Part shown: piece by piece, positions 55,563 to 64,000 of the stretch
How positions within the stretch are numbered: the first letter of the stretch is position 1
Layout of the letters: each line of letters opens with the position of its first letter
DNA from: Aliikangiella marina
GTDB taxonomy: Bacteria > Pseudomonadota > Gammaproteobacteria > Enterobacterales > Kangiellaceae
Assembly: GCF_007004765.1 (NCBI RefSeq)
Contig: NZ_VIKR01000002.1
Span: forward strand, 434,001-498,000
DNA: 64,000 bases
Direction of reading: 5' to 3'
Notes under the pieces: model-generated
The model's database searches: none
What the model saw: only the letters and a program-made list of their open reading frames with translations
Told to the model about the DNA's origin: nothing
Program-made: the position numbers and the translations under genes

Positions 55563-56441
55563 ATGTATCTCACTTGTCAGGTTGTACAGTTCAGTCATTG
55601 GTTTATTAAAAGCATTCGTCAAATTAAAAATATTGGTCGAATTAAAAGGTATAGCCAGGTCCTCTTTTGGCTCGTTTGCTTGTTCCCGGCTAGTGCCTTT
55701 GCGGTCGAAAAAATGACTGTAGAGGTCGCTGCGAATGACAAAATTGACCCCTATCAACTCGTTAAGTCTGCTTTTGATCAGTGGCGTGGGATGAGCTCTT
55801 ATGGTGAAGTGTCAATGACAATTCATCGGCCCGACTGGCAGCGCACGATGAAAATGCATAATTGGACGAAAGGCGAAAAAGACGCCCTAATTCGTTTTGT
55901 TGAGCCAGTTAAAGATGCCGGTAACGCAACGCTTAAACTTGATAATGATATGTGGATGTATACGCCTAAGCTTAATCAAGTGATTAAATTACCCGCAAGT
56001 ATGATGACTCAATCATGGATGGGGAGCGATTTTTCTTATAACGATCTTGCAAAGTCTGATCAACTGTTGACCAGTTATGATTTAACACTAATAAAGGCTG
56101 AAATCGTCGCAGGGGTCAAACAATATACGATTGAAGCTATTCCTAAATCAGATGCACCGGTCGTTTGGGGGAAAGAATTGCTGGTGATACGAGAAGATAA
56201 AATTTTAATTCTTGAAAGGTTCTATGATCAGTCAATGCAGCCGGTAAAGGAAATGAGAACACTGAAAATTGATAAAATCGGTGGTCGGCTTTATCCCGTC
56301 ATTATGAGAATGATTAATTTTGATGAGGAAGACCGATGGACGCAAGTCGAAACACATGAGGCTTATTTTAATATACAACTACCCAATTATATTTTTACTC
56401 GTTCCAATCTCAGAAATCCGCGGCCATGGAGTATCGATTAA
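55563..56441 (+). CDS. Outer membrane lipoprotein-sorting-like periplasmic protein (LolA-like)
   Basis: About 293 residues from the ATG at 55563 (GGAAAA upstream); a start 12 codons earlier is possible. A hydrophobic signal segment (VLFWLVCLFPASAFA-VEK) precedes a LolA/LolB-type half-barrel domain: RPDWQRTMKMHNWTKGEKDALIRFVEPVKDAG in parts, MWMYTPKLNQVIKLPASMM. It heads a five-gene cluster with FtsX-type permeases and an ATPase, so it probably carries a lipid or lipoprotein between inner and outer membranes. Confidence 0.85.
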   Translation: MYLTCQVVQFSHWFIKSIRQIKNIGRIKRYSQVLFWLVCLFPASAFAVEKMTVEVAANDKIDPYQLVKSAFDQWRGMSSYGEVSMTIHRPDWQRTMKMHNWTKGEKDALIRFVEPVKDAGNATLKLDNDMWMYTPKLNQVIKLPASMMTQSWMGSDFSYNDLAKSDQLLTSYDLTLIKAEIVAGVKQYTIEAIPKSDAPVVWGKELLVIREDKILILERFYDQSMQPVKEMRTLKIDKIGGRLYPVIMRMINFDEEDRWTQVETHEAYFNIQLPNYIFTRSNLRNPRPWSID

Positions 56442-57674
56442 ATGATAGTTTCATTAGCCTGGCGAAATATTTGGCGACAACCGCGTAGAACTCTATTAAG
56501 TGCTATTGCTGTGATGTTGACCTGCGGCTTACTGGTTTTTTTACCGGCGCTACAAATTGGTAGCTATCAGGCGATGGTAGATGCAGCGATTGGTATTATT
56601 GATGGGACTGCGCAAATTCAAAAATCTGCCTATTTGGATTCGCCATCCATGAGAACCAGTTTTCTGCCAAAAGACGAACTCTATCAGACCGTAAAGCAAG
56701 AAATTCCAGACAGCCAGCTAGCCAAGCGAGGAAACAGCTTTGCCTTAGTATCAAGCGAAGAGCGAAGTTATGGTTTACAAATTATTGGTGTTGAGCCAGA
56801 GAAAGAAAAGTTAATCTCAACAATCCCCAAAAATATCAAGCAGGGTCGTTATTTATCCGCTGAAGTAACGAGTGAAAGTGTCAACGAAATTATTCTGGGC
56901 AGCGTACTTGCCAAAAACCTGCAGCTTAAAGTAGGGGACAAAGTCACACTACTCGGTACTGGAAAAGATGGTTCGCTTGCGGCAGATAGTCTTCAACTGA
57001 TTGGTATTTTTTCCTCGGGTATTAAGGAGCTCGACCGACAACTAGCGCAAATGCACTATGAACGTTTCTCCGAAACATTTTCGATGGAAAACCAAGTGCA
57101 TGCTTTGGTGCTGATCAACGGCGAGAAAAGCTTAATGCGCAGTTATCCTGATTCTTTGAAACGTTATCTACAGGAACGAGATTTAGTTTTGCGCGATTGG
57201 CAAGCCTTACAACCGGATATCGTCGACGCAATCAAGCTTGATATAAGCTCGGCTTTAGCGATGTATATCATTTTAATTTTAGTCATTGTTTTCTCATTAC
57301 TAAACAGTAGCTTGATGTCAGTTTTAGAGCGAACTCGAGAATTTGGAATGATGATGGCGTTAGGTGTTAAAGCGAATCTACTGGGCAAAATTATCTGGGT
57401 AGAATCGATATTTGTCATGCTATTAGGGGTTTGTTCTGGATTAATTATTGGGGCTGTAGTCACTTATTATTACCAAGTCACGGGAATTACTTTTACTGGG
57501 GCTGACGTGGTGTTTGAGCAATTTGGTTTAGATCCAACTATCTATCCTTTACTTAATGCAATCTCGCTGTTGGTGGGCCCCTTAGTTATTGGACTTTGTC
57601 TTGCGATTGCGGGTGCCTATCCTGGCTTTCGTATTCATCGCCTCGAAATCATACCCGCGATGAGGTCTGTCTGA
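56442..57674 (+). CDS. FtsX/LolE-type ABC permease
   Basis: 410 residues. One N-terminal helix, a large periplasmic (MacB-PCD-like) domain (about 40-260), then three C-terminal FtsX helices with REFGMMMALGVK and AGAYPGFRIHRLEIIPAMRS. Starts directly after the LolA-like stop and its own stop TGA overlaps the next ATG by one base, so translation is coupled. Confidence 0.92.
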   Translation: MIVSLAWRNIWRQPRRTLLSAIAVMLTCGLLVFLPALQIGSYQAMVDAAIGIIDGTAQIQKSAYLDSPSMRTSFLPKDELYQTVKQEIPDSQLAKRGNSFALVSSEERSYGLQIIGVEPEKEKLISTIPKNIKQGRYLSAEVTSESVNEIILGSVLAKNLQLKVGDKVTLLGTGKDGSLAADSLQLIGIFSSGIKELDRQLAQMHYERFSETFSMENQVHALVLINGEKSLMRSYPDSLKRYLQERDLVLRDWQALQPDIVDAIKLDISSALAMYIILILVIVFSLLNSSLMSVLERTREFGMMMALGVKANLLGKIIWVESIFVMLLGVCSGLIIGAVVTYYYQVTGITFTGADVVFEQFGLDPTIYPLLNAISLLVGPLVIGLCLAIAGAYPGFRIHRLEIIPAMRSV

Positions 57675-58936
57675 TGAGCGCGCAGCAACTCAATCAAAAC
57701 AGTCAGTCGAGATTTGGCCGATCAATGTCACTGATACTTCCACTCGCTTGGCGTAATCTATGGCGTAATAAACGTCGTTCCTTATTAACCATGTTAGCGA
57801 TTTTTGTTGCGGTGATGTCAATGGTCGTACTAGGGGCTTTTATGCGAGCTTGGTCCAGTGCGACTATCGTCGAAACCATCAATAATTTGACCGGGCATGG
57901 ACAAATACACGCGCTTCAATATTTAGATGATCCCAATATCGACTATCGGATAAAGGCTATCCCAGGCTCGATTGCGAATCATTTAAATTCAGCAGAGGTC
58001 ACTCACCGCGCTGACCGAGTGAGAGTGCCGGCGATGATAAGAAGTGAGCGAGAAAACTCGCCAGTTGAACTACTAGGAATTCAGCCTGCACAAGAAAAAG
58101 GATTGTCTTTTATTAGCGAGGCAATTATTGATGGGCGGTATTTAGAGAGTAATGCTGACAAGGGGATTATTCTTGGCAAAAAGCTCGCCGATAGATTGCA
58201 AACTAAACTTGGTCGTCGCGTTGTATTGATGAGTCAGCATCAAGATGGCTCAATCAGCGAGCGGGGCTATCGTGTTGTGGGTATTTTCACCAGCCAACCA
58301 GGGATTGAAAAATTTAATGTTTTTATAAGCATTCAATCGGCGCAAGCTTTACTTGGCATCGGCAGTGATATTTCTGAAGTCACATTTAAGTTGCAATCGC
58401 GCGAACAAATCGCTGGTTTTGTTCAGCGATTAAGAAACGAAAACTCCGAACTTGATATTCAAGCGTGGGATGAGCTACAACCCTTTACCAAAGCGATGAT
58501 CGAAATGAGTGATGGTTCGATTTTAATTTGGATACTGGTTTCTTTTACAGTGGTTTCCTTTGGTTTAATCAACACGCTCCTTATGGCCGTATTCGAACGA
58601 ATGAGAGAGTTCGGTCTTTTTCAAGCATTGGGAATGAAAACACGATGGTTATTGCTTCAGATCTTATTTGAGTCGACTTTTATGATGGCGGTAGCAACAG
58701 CTGCCGGACTTATCGCTGGAATTTTGATTGTTATTGCTTTCGAAGGAGGACTCGATTTAGGTGTAGGCGCCAGTTATTTCGGTGCTGCACAAGTTGTTTA
58801 TCCCGAGTTAGATTGGAGTGAGGTTTCTTACATTGGTGTACTTGTAATGTTTTTGGGGGTTCTAGCTAGTTTATATCCAGCAATAAAAGCGGCACGCAAT
58901 GTTCCAGTCGATGTATTATCTCGAGCAACGAATTAA
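57674..58936 (+). CDS. FtsX/LolC-type ABC permease
   Basis: About 420 residues from the ATG in the TGATG overlap with the first permease; a longer frame only repeats the end of that gene. Same layout: N-terminal helix, periplasmic domain, FtsX core (RMREFGLFQALGMKTRWLL). Together with the other permease and the ATPase it forms a LolCDE/MacB-like transporter. The two permeases are homologous by layout. Confidence 0.92.
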   Translation: MSAQQLNQNSQSRFGRSMSLILPLAWRNLWRNKRRSLLTMLAIFVAVMSMVVLGAFMRAWSSATIVETINNLTGHGQIHALQYLDDPNIDYRIKAIPGSIANHLNSAEVTHRADRVRVPAMIRSERENSPVELLGIQPAQEKGLSFISEAIIDGRYLESNADKGIILGKKLADRLQTKLGRRVVLMSQHQDGSISERGYRVVGIFTSQPGIEKFNVFISIQSAQALLGIGSDISEVTFKLQSREQIAGFVQRLRNENSELDIQAWDELQPFTKAMIEMSDGSILIWILVSFTVVSFGLINTLLMAVFERMREFGLFQALGMKTRWLLLQILFESTFMMAVATAAGLIAGILIVIAFEGGLDLGVGASYFGAAQVVYPELDWSEVSYIGVLVMFLGVLASLYPAIKAARNVPVDVLSRATN

Positions 58937-58956
58937 CTTTTTAAGGTAGGAAAAAA

Positions 58957-59640
58957 TTGGATAAACCGATCGTTATTTGTAAAGACGTATGGAAAATTTA
59001 TCAGCAAGGTGAAGTTAAGGTTGAAGCTCTTCGTGGCGTCGATTTAGATATCTTTCAAGGAGAGTTTGTGTCCTTGGCGGGTGCGTCGGGATCCGGTAAA
59101 ACCACATTGTTAAACATGATAGGGGGCCTCGATAGTGTTTCTTCGGGTTATGTCGAGGTGGATGGCGATGATTTATCAGGCATGAATAAAAATGGCTTGG
59201 CTGATTTACGTTTATCTAAGATCGGTTTTGTCTTTCAAGCTTATAATTTAATTCCTGTATTGACCGCTTATGAAAATGTAGAGTTTATTATGCAATTACA
59301 GGGCGTTCCGGCTGAGCGGAGAAGAGAGCTGTCTCATGAGATTTTAGGACGGGTGGGGATTGCAGATATGGGCGAGCGTAAACCGGCAGAACTCTCTGGA
59401 GGACAGCAACAACGAGTCGCAGTGGCAAGAGCTTTAGTCAGTAATCCGTCAATTATACTTGCAGATGAACCAACAGCTAACCTTGACAGCAAAACCTCTG
59501 AGTCGCTATTAGAACTTATGGCAGAACTTAACCAAGAGTCTCAAACAACTTTTATTGTCGCAACACATGATCCACAAGTGATCGAATTTACCAAGCGAAA
59601 AATATTGATTAGTGATGGCAAAGTTGCTCAAGATTGTTAG
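58957..59640 (+). CDS. LolD/MacB-type ABC ATPase
   Basis: 227 residues. Walker A GASGSGKTT, Q-loop FVFQAYNLIP, signature LSGGQQQRVAVARAL, Walker B with DEPTANLDSKT, and ATHDPQV. Starts at TTG with AGGTAGGA upstream. Powers the two FtsX-type permeases. Its 3' end overlaps the barrel gene by 26 bases. Confidence 0.95.
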   Translation: MDKPIVICKDVWKIYQQGEVKVEALRGVDLDIFQGEFVSLAGASGSGKTTLLNMIGGLDSVSSGYVEVDGDDLSGMNKNGLADLRLSKIGFVFQAYNLIPVLTAYENVEFIMQLQGVPAERRRELSHEILGRVGIADMGERKPAELSGGQQQRVAVARALVSNPSIILADEPTANLDSKTSESLLELMAELNQESQTTFIVATHDPQVIEFTKRKILISDGKVAQDC

Positions 59641-60835
59641 CTGGCTATTGCTCGCTAGCTGGTTACCAAAAGCGTTAGCGGTGGACTTTAACGGCGAATT
59701 AAAATTTCAGTCCTTAGCCGCCAAAACTGATACTAGTAGTGCGCTAGCGTTATCTGGTGCGCAAGATTATCATCTCAACCAGTTCAACTTTCGTGGTTTA
59801 ATCGATTTTCAAAAGGCGAATTGGGCTGTTGATCTTGATTACTTACTTGTCGCCGAAAACAGCACTGATATCGCGCTTCTCTCGGCGCCATCGATGAGTC
59901 CGCCGAGTCAGCTTTTCTGGGATCTAGAAAAACATTTAAGCGCGAGCGATCCGACTTATATCCAGCATGCTATCGATCGCGTGAATGTAAAGTATTCAAG
60001 TGAAAACTGGGTTTTTAAAATAGGTCGCCAAGCCTTAACTTGGGGAAACGGTGTGGTGTTTCAGCCACTGGACTTATTCAATCCCTTTTCGCCGGATGCC
60101 AAAGATACCAGTTACAAACCCGGTATCGATGCAATTTACTATCAGTATTTATTCAGCGATGGTGCTGATCTTCAATTACTTTGGGTTCCTCGCAAAAATC
60201 AAGTCGGTCAGCGTGAAAGTGATTTGGATTCGTTTGCCCTAAAGTACCTATTCTTTGCTGATGAGATACAAGCTGAAATTTTAATTGCAGAAGATTACCA
60301 AGATAAAACTTATGGAATTGGATTGGTTGGTCCCTTGGGCGAAGCAATATGGAAATTTGATTTGGTTTCCCAAGAATTTGAGCAAGATGAATTCTGGTCT
60401 TTCGATTTAAATATACAATATAGTTGGCAGTGGTTCGATAGGCCGGTGAGCGGACACATTGAGTACTATCAAAATGGTTTTGCTGATCGGCGAGCAACTA
60501 CTCTTGAGTCGCTTTCTCCTGCGTTACTCGACCGCTTACAAAAAGGCCAAATTTTTTCTGTAGCGAAGAAAAATCTGACCATGGGAGTGCAAATACAACT
60601 CGAGGCTCTTTGGACTCTTTCTACTAATTTGATCTATGAGCTCGACCAAGATAGTCATTTATTATTAACTAATCTGATTTTCAATAGCTCAGATGTCAGT
60701 AATTTATTGTTTGGATTACAAGTCAAATCGGGAGAAAAAGGAAGCCAATATGGTGGTATCTTCCTGACTAACAATAGACAAGTTATTGCTGATTCGGGCA
60801 ATCAATTGTTTATTCGATATGAATATTACTATTAA
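59615..60835 (+). CDS. Outer-membrane beta-barrel protein of the LolCDE-like cluster
   Basis: About 406 residues; starts at ATG 59615 inside the ATPase frame. Signal peptide (ending PKALA-VDF) and many strands with Tyr/Trp girdles (FKIGRQALTWGNGVVFQPLD, in the family style of alginate-export or DUF1302-type barrels); ends LFIRYEYYY. Coupled by overlap to the ABC genes, it is probably the outer-membrane partner that receives or displays the transported lipid or lipoprotein. Confidence 0.82.
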   Translation: MAKLLKIVSWLLLASWLPKALAVDFNGELKFQSLAAKTDTSSALALSGAQDYHLNQFNFRGLIDFQKANWAVDLDYLLVAENSTDIALLSAPSMSPPSQLFWDLEKHLSASDPTYIQHAIDRVNVKYSSENWVFKIGRQALTWGNGVVFQPLDLFNPFSPDAKDTSYKPGIDAIYYQYLFSDGADLQLLWVPRKNQVGQRESDLDSFALKYLFFADEIQAEILIAEDYQDKTYGIGLVGPLGEAIWKFDLVSQEFEQDEFWSFDLNIQYSWQWFDRPVSGHIEYYQNGFADRRATTLESLSPALLDRLQKGQIFSVAKKNLTMGVQIQLEALWTLSTNLIYELDQDSHLLLTNLIFNSSDVSNLLFGLQVKSGEKGSQYGGIFLTNNRQVIADSGNQLFIRYEYYY

Positions 60836-60908
60836 TTTTACTTTTACTTTTGAATTTGTTTTTTATTTTGGTTTCGATTTCTTCGACTTAGTTCGCGAGT
60901 CACCTTGA

Positions 60909-61841
60909 CTATTTTGATAAGTATAAGTTATCGATATAAAATACTTTAGCTTCTTTTGGCTTGTCGAGAATAAAGCTAACCGATACCATTTTGCTCAGTT
61001 GCATTGTACGATCTTTAGGACCTTTACGGATATCTTCTAGAGCAACATTGAAGTCGTTCCAACCTGGAGCGAGTTCCAGCTTTTTATTGAATCGCTTATC
61101 GTATCCATAGGCTATTCCCCAATGTCCCATATCCTGAATGGCAAGAAACATTTTTTCGTTTTCTGAGTTAGGGTTGTAGACACTAAAATTGAAGGATTGA
61201 TACCCACGCCAATCGCTATAAAATTGACGAAGTATCGAGTGAGGATAGGTTTCTAAATTATAGGTTACTTTCAGCGAGTACTTTCCGTTCCTAGCTTGCT
61301 CATCGGTTACTTGGTTTATTGTTGTAGCCTGTAACCATCGAGTCTGCTCAAAAGGCGTTTCAAAGTCAGATAAAACCGGGGCGTTTTTGGCGACTTGATA
61401 ATTATCATAGGAAACCATTAAAAACTTTTGTAAGCCAATAATACTAGTGACTAAAAACAACACTACCATAGTAACATTCTTAGTCCATGTTTTTTGAATA
61501 CCAATTTGAGTCGCGAGAAATCCTGCGATGGCCCCCACCACATCGTTGATGAGGTCTTCCAGCTGAAGGCTTCGACCGACGAAATATTGAAGTAGCTCTG
61601 TTACAATTCCGAGGATGATACTTGTAATAACGACTAGTCCGAAAAGTTTGAAGCGATTTAATTTTGTTGCGGGCTCTAGCTGGGTTAGGATATACGCGAG
61701 CGTTGCAAACAGGAAAAAGTGTCCGGTTTGCCAAGCTTCTTTAATGATCCGATTATCTGAATGGTCAACATTTCCAAAAAACAGAAAAACCATCATTAAT
61801 GCTGCTGGAAGAATCGCTGTTTTTGCGGCAATTTTATGCAT
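60909..61841 (-). CDS. VanZ-like membrane protein with C-terminal sugar-binding-like domain
   Basis: 310 residues. Four to five membrane helices in the VanZ-like part (1-130; GHFFLFATLAYIL, ITSIILGIVTELLQYFVGRSLQLEDLINDVVGA in parts), then a beta-sandwich of the galactose-binding type (about 150-310; LQATTINQVT, GWNDFNVALEDI, KVFYIDNLYL). Combination of VanZ with a carbohydrate-binding-like domain suggests envelope polysaccharide contact. No function established. Confidence 0.82.
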   Translation of the reverse strand: MHKIAAKTAILPAALMMVFLFFGNVDHSDNRIIKEAWQTGHFFLFATLAYILTQLEPATKLNRFKLFGLVVITSIILGIVTELLQYFVGRSLQLEDLINDVVGAIAGFLATQIGIQKTWTKNVTMVVLFLVTSIIGLQKFLMVSYDNYQVAKNAPVLSDFETPFEQTRWLQATTINQVTDEQARNGKYSLKVTYNLETYPHSILRQFYSDWRGYQSFNFSVYNPNSENEKMFLAIQDMGHWGIAYGYDKRFNKKLELAPGWNDFNVALEDIRKGPKDRTMQLSKMVSVSFILDKPKEAKVFYIDNLYLSK

Positions 61842-61884
61842 TCAAAAGTCCCTTTGACTGACCTGTAGTAACGCTAATTCCAAT

Positions 61885-62151
61885 TTATTCTTTTTCGGCA
61901 AGGTTTTTTTGTCTAAAAAGCGTATCGCGCATTCGCCATAACCATATCCCTAAATAACCGGGTAGCGCATAAGCCACGCAGACAACTAGGCAGATTGTTA
62001 AACTGTAGAAGATCAGTTCAGACTCGTATTGGCTGCTCACCCACAATAGTCCCATGGAACCGATCGCGCCAAGCGTGCCTACTGCCAATTGTTTAAATTG
62101 TGCTTTTGGCGTATTGGCCATCTGCTCTAGTTTGTCTTTTAACTTTGGCAT
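61885..62151 (-). CDS. Small membrane protein of unknown function
   Basis: About 88 residues from the ATG at 62151. An amphipathic Lys-rich N-terminus precedes two membrane helices (LAVGTLGAIGSMGLLWVSS and LIFYSLTICLVVCVAYALPG). No family recognised. 133 bases upstream of it is nfuA, with a terminator between. Confidence 0.5.
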   Translation of the reverse strand: MPKLKDKLEQMANTPKAQFKQLAVGTLGAIGSMGLLWVSSQYESELIFYSLTICLVVCVAYALPGYLGIWLWRMRDTLFRQKNLAEKE

Positions 62152-62231
62152 TGATACTTTCAATATTTCTCGAGCTGCCAGATTATCTGAATCTTTTGCG
62201 AATCGCGAGTCATTTATTGCCCATTAAACAC

Positions 62232-62254
62232 AAAAGGCACCATAGGTGCCTTTT
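62232..62254. terminator. Terminator after nfuA
   Basis: AAAAGGCACC-ATA-GGTGCCTTTT is a perfect bidirectional hairpin with short T runs, about 30 bases past the nfuA stop. Confidence 0.85.
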
Positions 62255-62283
62255 GATTGAGTTAATTTGGTGGTTTACCAAAA

Positions 62284-62859
62284 TTAATAGTAGGGGTTTT
62301 CACCCAATTGATGCTCAGTAATATCTTTAACGCCGGTGACTTCGGGAATCTTTTCTAACAGTGTTTTTTCAATTCCGTCCTTTAGCGTCACATCAGCCAT
62401 TCCACAGCCTTGACAGCCACCACCAAATTGGAGAACCGCAATGCCTTCTTCTGTTAACTCAGCTAGTGATACTTGGCCACCATGACTGGCGAGCTGAGGA
62501 TTGATCTCGGACTCTATCAAATAGCGTATTCTGTCTACCGCTGGCGCATCATCGGCAACTTTGCGGGCTTTTGCATTCGGTGCTCGCAAGGTGAGTTGCC
62601 CGCCCATATCGTCAGTCTGAAAATCAATTTCTGCTTCTTCCAGATAAGGAGAGCTTTCTTCGTCAACATATGCATTGAATGCTTCGAATTCAAATTTAAT
62701 GTCGTCTTTTTCGACTGCATCTTGAGGGCAGTAAGAAACCCCACACTCAGCGTGCGGTGTACCAGGGTTTACGACGAAGACTCGAATTCCGGTGCCCTCT
62801 TCTTGAGAAGCTAACAGTTTTTGGAAATGAGTTTGTGCTGATTCAGTAATGGTTATCAT
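62284..62859 (-). CDS. nfuA: Fe-S biogenesis protein NfuA
   Basis: About 191 residues, matching E. coli NfuA closely. N-terminal degenerate A-type domain ([20 protein letters not shown] in parts, [17 protein letters not shown]) and C-terminal Nfu domain with C-x-x-C in [14 protein letters not shown]. It carries and delivers 4Fe-4S clusters under stress. MITITESAQ is the family start; an ATG eight codons earlier is ignored. Confidence 0.97.
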   Translation of the reverse strand: MITITESAQTHFQKLLASQEEGTGIRVFVVNPGTPHAECGVSYCPQDAVEKDDIKFEFEAFNAYVDEESSPYLEEAEIDFQTDDMGGQLTLRAPNAKARKVADDAPAVDRIRYLIESEINPQLASHGGQVSLAELTEEGIAVLQFGGGCQGCGMADVTLKDGIEKTLLEKIPEVTGVKDITEHQLGENPYY

Positions 62860-63194
62860 CAGAAATTCGGTTAATTTCAATCATTTGGTTTATTTTATCA
62901 GAAGTTCGCTGCCGAAAGGCCACAAATTTTATATGGTATTAGCCCGTATAGTAGATAGACATCAGTTTTATTGGCGTAAACTATTCAAAAAAGCGTAACT
63001 AATTTTGTCTACAGGGGTTTAAGTATTGATCTAAAAGGTGATTTTTCCTATGCTCGAAAGCATTTTTACGTCGGTTTGGTCTTTAAGAGCCTGATTTTTC
63101 TTTACGCGCACTTCGATTGAAGAAAGGTGTGGGCGTGACTATCAATATCTGACCAATAAAAACAAAACACGCAAAACCAGGATCTAATGCCCTC
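62860..63194 (+). other. Intergenic region before the carboxypeptidase gene
   Basis: About 335 AT-rich bases with no coding frame. It should contain the divergent promoters of nfuA and the M14 peptidase gene; none is clear enough to name. Confidence 0.35.
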
Positions 63195-64000
63195 ATGTAC
63201 AAGTCGTTAATTGTTGTTTTTTTATTCATTGCCAATATTGTTTTAGCGAATGCGGTCAAATCAGTAGAATTGGAATACTATCTGCCAAACGCCGCGACCT
63301 ACAACCCAGCGATTCCCGCGCCGGAATCGGTCTTGGGATATCAAGTTGGCGATTGGCACATTAGACCAGAGCAAATCGAGCGTTATTTCATGGCTTTGGC
63401 TGACAGTTCTCCACGAATGCGCGTAGAGGTCATCGGCTATACCCATGAGCGGCGACCATTGATTTTGGCTTACGTGTCGTCTCCAGAAAACTTGGCGAAT
63501 CTAGAGACTTTGAGACAACAACACTTGTCCGGAGAAAAGTCCGCTGAAACACCCGTGGTTACCTGGATGGGATACAGTGTGCATGGCAATGAGCCAAGTG
63601 GTAGTAACTCGTCGGTGTTATTCGCCTATCATTTAGCTGCAGCTAATGATGAACAGACATTAGCTTTCTTGTCCGATCAAATCATTATTATTGATCCGAT
63701 GCTCAACCCTGATGGCCTAGCGCGTTTTGCGCACTGGGCCAATATGTACAAAGCGAAAAATCTCAATCCGGACCCCAAAAATATCGAGCATAATGAAAAC
63801 TGGCCGCGTGGTAGAACAAACCATTATTGGTTTGATCTCAACAGAGATTGGCTGCTATTACAGCATCCTGAGTCTCAAGCCCGCGTCGCTCAATTTCAAA
63901 AGTGGCGACCACACATTCTCACTGACTTTCACGAGATGGGAACCAATAGTACTTATTTTTTTCAGCCGGGTGTTCCTTCAAGACAAAATCCCTTAACGCC
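63195..64000 (+). CDS. M14 zinc carboxypeptidase (N-terminal part)
   Basis: An open frame from ATG 63195 runs off the window (268 residues). A signal peptide (YKSLIVVFLFIANIVLANA) precedes an M14 carboxypeptidase-like domain: WHIRPEQIERYFMALADSSP, ERRPLILAYVSS, the Zn motif H-G-N-E in VTWMGYSVHGNEPSG, then DPMLNPDGLARF and DFHEMGTNSTYFFQPG. It removes C-terminal residues from peptides outside the cytoplasm. It fits the secreted proteases of this window. Confidence 0.9.
   Translation, partial: MYKSLIVVFLFIANIVLANAVKSVELEYYLPNAATYNPAIPAPESVLGYQVGDWHIRPEQIERYFMALADSSPRMRVEVIGYTHERRPLILAYVSSPENLANLETLRQQHLSGEKSAETPVVTWMGYSVHGNEPSGSNSSVLFAYHLAAANDEQTLAFLSDQIIIIDPMLNPDGLARFAHWANMYKAKNLNPDPKNIEHNENWPRGRTNHYWFDLNRDWLLLQHPESQARVAQFQKWRPHILTDFHEMGTNSTYFFQPGVPSRQNPLT

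Overview
The window looks like chromosome from a moderately AT-rich gammaproteobacterium, probably a marine or oceanospirillalean type near the Kangiella/Aliikangiella group. That placement is inferred from gene content only: CadC-like winged-helix sensors with PD40 or TPR domains, an M4 protease with PPC domains, a GlyGly-CTERM surface protein, NfuA, and a BaeSR-like pair. No rRNA or integrase gene was seen.

Layout. 1-5 kb: end of a proton-translocating antiporter subunit, a flavin reductase-like protein and a PD40 winged-helix regulator divergent from a small outer-membrane barrel. 5.5-14.5 kb: a secreted thermolysin-like protease, then a one-direction run of exported proteins of unknown function. 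14.7-20.8 kb: a TPR winged-helix regulator, small proteins, and an ABC exporter divergent from a TetR regulator with a perfect palindromic operator between them.

20.8-34 kb is the outstanding region, almost all on the minus strand. In transcription order it reads rtcB, rtcA, a structured noncoding stretch, a CAT tRNA fused end to end with an RNA bearing two anticodon stem-loops, a slipin, a 112-aa protein, a 58-aa small ORF, a terminator, three tRNAs, a second terminator plus boxA, about twenty more tRNAs, an HNH protein, and an rnz-nucleotidyltransferase pair. The divergent activator gene rtcR closes the locus, and a sigma-54 promoter precedes rtcB. I recognise 23 tRNA genes covering 19 of 20 amino acids (no Thr). 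Many have eroded D or T arms, and four carry short hairpin insertions at unusual places (D stem, T loop, T stem). My reading is an inducible RNA-repair locus that also holds a near-complete divergent spare or decoy tRNA set. Function is inference; gene and tRNA identities are read from the sequence.

34-47 kb: a response regulator with a degenerate GGDEF domain, small proteins, an NRDE protein, a TrmB-like methyltransferase convergent with AlkB, a doxX-azoR-pirin-glutathionyl-hydroquinone-reductase operon divergent from a LysR regulator, a DsrE-like protein, a BaeS/BaeR-like two-component pair, and a di-haem cytochrome c peroxidase-like lipoprotein.

48-64 kb: a 1689-aa surface protein with Delta-60 and Calx-beta repeats and a GlyGly-CTERM tail; YitT and MscS membrane proteins; a five-gene LolCDE-like system (lipoprotein carrier-like protein, two FtsX-type permeases, an ATPase and an outer-membrane barrel); a VanZ-like protein, nfuA, and the start of an M14 carboxypeptidase that runs off the window.
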